Shown here piece by piece: positions 60,218-63,842 of a stretch of 63,842 bases of DNA. A program made the position numbers and the translations under genes. The notes under the pieces were generated by a model. The model did no database searches. It had not been told where the DNA came from and saw nothing but the letters and a program-made list of their open reading frames with translations. The stretch is from Dehalococcoidia bacterium. Lineage in GTDB: Bacteria; Chloroflexota; Dehalococcoidia; GIF9; AB-539-J10. The stretch is taken from positions 1 to 63,842 of the forward strand of contig JAUVZB010000001.1 in the NCBI GenBank assembly GCA_030602785.1. The letters run 5' to 3'. The first letter of the stretch is position 1; every line of letters begins with the position of its first letter.

Positions 60218-61293
60218 CTACCTGAAGCATTTCCAGTAGTCCTTCAGATAGCCCCGTAGCTGTTGGACGACCTTCTCGGTCTCGTCTACAGTCGCATCGA
60301 CAAGGAAACGGTGTGGTATGGGCACCGGTTCCTCCACGTCTACGCCGAAGCGGGCAAGTCCGGAGACCAGTGCAAGCCACGCCGAAGGCAGCACCTCCAT
60401 GTTGTAGCCTGAGCCGATTATGTCAATTCCGCGGCAGCCGCAATCCTCAATCTCACGGGCAACCCTAGATTCGTCAGGCCGTCAGCGAAGTGCGGATCAG
60501 AGCCTCCGTTGCGGATAATCACCTGCGGCTTGAACTCCCGGGTGATCGGCTCAACAATCTGCTCGAAGGCGATGCGGTAGGAATCGAGGCCGGCATATAC
60601 CGGCAGCGGGACGTTGACGGTGAACCCGCGGCCTGCGCCCTCTCCGATGTCGTTTGCGAAGCCAACTCCGGGGTACAGCGTCGTCGGGTCCTGGTGCAGG
60701 TCAACGAACAGCACCCGCGGGTCGGTGTAGAAGTACTCACACGTCCCATTCCCCTGGTGAGCATCCGTGTCCAGAACCAGTACGCGTTCCACCCCGCATT
60801 TCTCGAGGAGGTACTTCGCCGCGAAGGCGTTGTCGTTGTAGATACAGAAGCCCTCTCCGTAGTCAGGCTTGGCGTGATGGAGATTGCCGCCGATGCTGAT
60901 GACGAACTCCTCGCCTCCGTGCATCACCAGTTCCGCCGCCGCCTTCAGCTGTCCTATGACCATCCGCGCGGCTTCCTCCAGCTTCCCTGGCTTCCCGCGG
61001 GGCAGGTTATCCAACGAGTGGTACATCGGGAAGTCCATGCTGCCGGAGAATGTCTCACCCAGGTTGGCCGCACGGAAGTAGTCGCGGCTGAAGTCGATGT
61101 AGTCCCTGCCGCATATGAGTAGCAGGTCTTCCTCGGTACAGGTTTCGGACGCCACAAACTTGTAGCTGCCGTCCTCAGGCACGTGGGCTCTCAGGAACTG
61201 CGGAAAAATCTCGTAGCGATCGCCACGGAAGGGATGGCCGAGTCCGAAGTCGTATTCTCTCAACTCCTCCCGGTACAGGATGCTGACTGTCAT
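60218..61293 (-). pseudogene. histone deacetylase-family (AcuC-like) gene with frameshift
   Basis: Residues 1-278 read as an HDAC-family deacetylase: GLGHPFRGDRYEIFP, SIGGNLHHAKPDYGEGF, VLVLDTDAHQGNGTCEYF, FVDLHQDP. Near 60459-60463 the frame is lost. The homologous C-terminus continues in the next frame (REIEDCGCRGIDIIGSGYN, MEVLPSAWLAL) and ends at 60218, giving about 358 residues in total, a normal family length. One missing base (TTGGCC to TTGCC) would explain it. It is either an assembly error or a recent inactivation. The gene start (GAGGAGG before ATG 61293) overlaps the M20 gene end by four bases. Confidence 0.8.
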
Positions 61294-62477
61294 GCTGCCT
61301 CCTCTTGCGTGCGGGTAAGGAAGCGCACAAGCACTTCCACAAGCTGCTCCATGTCGCGCTCAACGACATATTCGTCAATCCCGTGTATGTGGCTCTCCGG
61401 TCGAATGACCCCGAGCCCGAATACCTTGCCTCCCCACAGCCGGGTTGCTACAGCGGGCAAATCGCCGGAAATCATCTCCCCGTAGAGTCCGCTCGAGCCC
61501 GTCACGTCGCGGAGGACACGCGCCAAAACACCCGCCTCAGGGTCGTCACACGGGGGTACGGGTGGGATAACGAACTCCCTCTGGATGCTCCATTCGACTG
61601 TTGGCACGTTGCGAAGCGCCTGGAGTATCTCTGCACGTGCGTCGTCAACGGTCTCACTCGGAAGCAGGCGCCTGTCCACCACGAACACGCACGAATCCGG
61701 CAGGACGTTTCGCGCCAGCCCTCCCTCGACGCGATTCACGTTCAGACGTGGCTCCATCACATCAAGTCCTGTGTCAGGATGGGTCCTCAACTCAGAACGC
61801 CTCTGAACCACTGTCTGCTGCAGTGACAATAGCGCGCCAATCAGGCGGCCGGCGTCCTCGACCGCGTTCCTCCCGAGATGCGCCAGCCCGGAATGCACGG
61901 ACTCGCCGCGTACGGCCACATCGAGTTGCAGCAGCCCCAGGTTTGCGATAGACACGTAGCCGAAGCCCGCATCCATGCTGAGCACATGCGGCCGGGGGCC
62001 AGGGTCCAGAGTGGGCGTCAGATACTCAAGCTGAGAGGACTGATTGGTCTCCTCGTCCATGGTGACAAGAACCGACAGGTCGTATGCGAGAGGGGTGTCC
62101 CGCACTCTCCATAGTGCTTCCAGCAGAGCAGCCACGGCGCCTTTCATGTCCGCCGCCCCCCGTCCGAATAGGCGCCCGTCGGCTCGTCGTGACTTGAAGG
62201 CGTCCCATCCTTGCGCAGGGACAACGTCAATGTGGGTATAGATGAGCAGTCGGTCTTTGCCCTGCTGGCGGCGGTGGCAGACAAGGGCCATTCGGCCATC
62301 GCGCCCATCAGCAGCCTCTGAAGGAATCTCAACCCGAACCGGCTCCAGCCCCGCGGAGCCGAATCGCGGCGCCAGCAAAGCCATAGCCTCACGGCAGCCT
62401 TTCCCATCGGCCCCGCTGGTGTCTATCTCGATGAGCCGGGAAAGAACCTGTATGTAGTCCACGTCTAGCGACGTCAT
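61290..62477 (-). CDS. M20-family metallopeptidase/deacylase
   Basis: This 395-residue amidohydrolase has the M20 dizinc pattern: YTHIDVVPAQGWDAF (His-X-Asp), GRGAADMKGAVAALL with the bridging Asp, MDEETNQSSQLEYL with the catalytic Glu pair, a dimerisation domain (about 185-300), and a C-terminal histidine in ESHIHGIDEY. Substrates may be N-acyl amino acids or di- and tripeptides. Two starts are possible, ATG 62477 (normal length) and ATG 62528; neither has a strong ribosome binding site. It lies upstream of the deacetylase gene and overlaps it by ATGA. Confidence 0.88.
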   Translation of the reverse strand: MTSLDVDYIQVLSRLIEIDTSGADGKGCREAMALLAPRFGSAGLEPVRVEIPSEAADGRDGRMALVCHRRQQGKDRLLIYTHIDVVPAQGWDAFKSRRADGRLFGRGAADMKGAVAALLEALWRVRDTPLAYDLSVLVTMDEETNQSSQLEYLTPTLDPGPRPHVLSMDAGFGYVSIANLGLLQLDVAVRGESVHSGLAHLGRNAVEDAGRLIGALLSLQQTVVQRRSELRTHPDTGLDVMEPRLNVNRVEGGLARNVLPDSCVFVVDRRLLPSETVDDARAEILQALRNVPTVEWSIQREFVIPPVPPCDDPEAGVLARVLRDVTGSSGLYGEMISGDLPAVATRLWGGKVFGLGVIRPESHIHGIDEYVVERDMEQLVEVLVRFLTRTQEEAA

Positions 62478-62561
62478 TGTAGCCGATTCAGACCCGAAAG
62501 CCCATCCGGGGCCAGGTGCGTTCTGCACAGACGATTGATGCGGCCCGTCCTGCTGTGCCGG

Positions 62562-63665
62562 TCACACAGCGCCGGTAGCATCCGGGCGGCCGAGCGCACT
62601 CGCAACGCGCTCGAGCAGCGTGGGAATTCCCACGCGTGTTACGGCTGAGACCAACACGAAGTCAGATCGCGTCAGATTCAGTCGCTCACCGGCAGAACTC
62701 AGGTCAGTATCCGAAACACCCTGTTCGACCAGATCGACTTTGTTGAGTGCTGTGACTACGGGCTTGTCCTGCAGTCCCATGTCCGAGAGGATGGACTCGA
62801 CAGTGCCGTGTTGTTTGGCCGCGTCGGCGTGGGTTATGTCGACTACGTGCAGTAACAGGTCGGCCTCGTGAAGCTCCTCGAGCGTGGTCCGGAAGGCAGC
62901 GATGATGGAGGGAGGGAGCTTGTGGATGAATCCGACGGTGTCCGTCATCAGGAGGTTCGTTCCATCGGGCAGGCGAATCCTGCGTGTGACCGGGTCGAGG
63001 GTCGAAAAGAGCTTGTCCTCGACCTCGACTTCCGCATTGCTGATTGCATTGAAGAGAGTGCTCTTGCCGGCGTTCGTGTAGCCGACGAGGGCAACGAGAG
63101 CCACGCCTCCCTTGCGCCTGCGACTCCTGTAGACATCTCTGTGGCGGCGCACAGTCTCCAGGTCTGCCTCGAGCCGTCCTATGTGTTGCCTGATGAGCCG
63201 GCGGTCAGTTTCGAGCTGCGATTCGCCCGGTCCCCGTGTCCCTATGCCGCCGCCCAGGCGCTCAAGATGCTCCCATCGCCCGATGAGTCGGGGGAGAAGG
63301 TAGCGATGCTGCGCAAGCTCCACCTGAAGCTTGCCCTCGCGGGTACTGGCCTGCTTGGCGAAGATGTCGAGGATGAGCGCGGTCCGGTCGATAACTCGCG
63401 TCCCGACCTTCTCTTCAAGGGCGCGCTGTTGGCGGGGTGACAGTTCGTCATCACATATCAGCAGGTTGAAGTCCAGAGAAGCTTGTAGAGCGACAATCTC
63501 GTCCAACTTGCCACGCCCAACGTAGTGTGTCCCTGACGGCCTGGTCATGCGCTGTGATTCAACACCAACCACCTCGGCGCCGGCCGTCTTCGCCAGGCGG
63601 CCAAGCTCTGCCAGCGAATCGGCGCTCACCCACTCATCTCTCGAGCGCTGGGGCTGCACGGCCAC
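62562..63665 (-). CDS. hflX: GTPase HflX
   Basis: HflX binds the 50S ribosome and splits stalled or hibernating ribosomes. The protein has the family-specific N-terminal region (GRGKLDEIVALQ, VIDRTALILDIFAKQA), the glycine-rich linker GGIGTRGPGESQLETDRR, and GTPase motifs VGYTNAGKSTLF (G1), DTVGFIHKLP (G3) and TALNKVDL (G4). The listed start is GTG 63665, but the conserved RALLVAV strand continues upstream in frame, so translation probably starts within 63666-63712, right after the preceding gene's stop, at a non-standard codon. Confidence 0.9.
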   Translation of the reverse strand: MAVQPQRSRDEWVSADSLAELGRLAKTAGAEVVGVESQRMTRPSGTHYVGRGKLDEIVALQASLDFNLLICDDELSPRQQRALEEKVGTRVIDRTALILDIFAKQASTREGKLQVELAQHRYLLPRLIGRWEHLERLGGGIGTRGPGESQLETDRRLIRQHIGRLEADLETVRRHRDVYRSRRRKGGVALVALVGYTNAGKSTLFNAISNAEVEVEDKLFSTLDPVTRRIRLPDGTNLLMTDTVGFIHKLPPSIIAAFRTTLEELHEADLLLHVVDITHADAAKQHGTVESILSDMGLQDKPVVTALNKVDLVEQGVSDTDLSSAGERLNLTRSDFVLVSAVTRVGIPTLLERVASALGRPDATGAV

Positions 63666-63712
63666 GAGCAGAGCCCGCTCGGGCTCTGAGCCGGTAGAGT
63701 ACAGTTGCCCCT

Positions 63713-63842
63713 TTATTGAGCACCTCTGCGCCAGCCGGCGAGGCGTTTGATGCCTTCCTCAAGTCGGTCATCCGCCAGGGTGATGGAGAAACGTATGTAG
63801 TTCTCGCCCCGTGCTCCATAGCCAATACCGGGAGTGACCGCT
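63713..63842 (-). CDS. class I/II aminotransferase, 3' end only
   Basis: The last 42 codons of a gene entering from the right. The reading is PGIGYGARGENYIRFSITLA followed by DDRLEEGIKRLAGWRRGAQ and stop. The PGxGYG...GENYIRFS segment is the C-terminal substrate-arginine region of fold-type I aminotransferases such as LL-diaminopimelate aminotransferase. The rest lies outside the window, so the exact enzyme is uncertain. HflX follows at once. Confidence 0.8.
   Translation of the reverse strand, partial: AVTPGIGYGARGENYIRFSITLADDRLEEGIKRLAGWRRGAQ

Overview
The window looks like chromosome of an anaerobic, non-model bacterium, most likely a Chloroflexota of the Dehalococcoidia type. This is inferred from gene content and from the many dispersed GTAGGGG...CCC palindromes; no rRNA or ribosomal protein is present to settle it. 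The gene set suits fermentative or acyl-CoA-based catabolism: two 4-hydroxybutyryl-CoA-dehydratase-like enzymes, an acyl-CoA carboxyltransferase, a glycyl radical enzyme with its activase, a large ASKHA-type iron-sulfur reductase, radical SAM and DUF362/ferredoxin proteins.

Layout. 1-2.4 kb: tRNA-Gly, an array of tandem palindromic repeats, a 37-residue membrane peptide and a MazEF-type toxin-antitoxin pair. 2.4-4.4 kb: a complete type II-A retron (reverse transcriptase, a nucleoside-deoxyribosyltransferase-like effector, and a predicted msr-msd RNA between them). 4.6-6.6 kb: msrB-maf-radical SAM operon. 7.2-14.3 kb: redox and catabolic genes (a Lpd-like flavoprotein, three tandem flavin-reductase paralogs, a phosphotriesterase-family hydrolase, a ThDP enzyme, a DUF1614 membrane protein). 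14.5-20.8 kb: a 1856-residue secreted SBBP/C39/PKD/CFI-box protein, flanked by a diverged direct repeat that carries gene-end remnants. 20.9-25.5 kb: nitroreductase, DUF362 ferredoxin, SDR, a secreted Ig/PKD-like protein and an ArsR regulator. 25.5-27.2 kb: a gene-free palindrome field.

27.3-48.9 kb is the catabolic core: dehydratase-like enzyme, acyl-CoA carboxyltransferase, glycyl radical enzyme plus activase, RraA-like protein, MBL hydrolase, FAH-family enzyme, then a second dehydratase-like enzyme followed by a DnaJ-C/thioredoxin fusion and a second Lpd-like flavoprotein, an aminotransferase, a C45 Ntn-hydrolase and the 1391-residue double-ATPase reductase. 49-51.4 kb: CinA with a degenerate C-terminal motif, tRNA-Met and a tyrosine recombinase. 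51.4-55.6 kb is gene-poor, with small hypothetical genes and another palindrome cluster. 55.7-63.8 kb is housekeeping: EF-Tu-domain-like protein, the riboflavin operon ribD-ribE-ribBA-ribH, thiamine-binding protein, RHH regulator, a frameshifted histone-deacetylase homolog, an M20 peptidase, HflX and the 3' end of an aminotransferase.

The most notable system is the retron. Its RNA is supported directly by a 12-bp a1/a2 inverted repeat, a 7-bp msr hairpin and a long msd hairpin; a1 lies inside the 3' coding end of the effector gene. Also worth attention are the DnaJ-C/thioredoxin fusion placed between an iron-sulfur dehydratase and a disulfide reductase, and the modular palindrome family whose outer frame is constant while its stems change.
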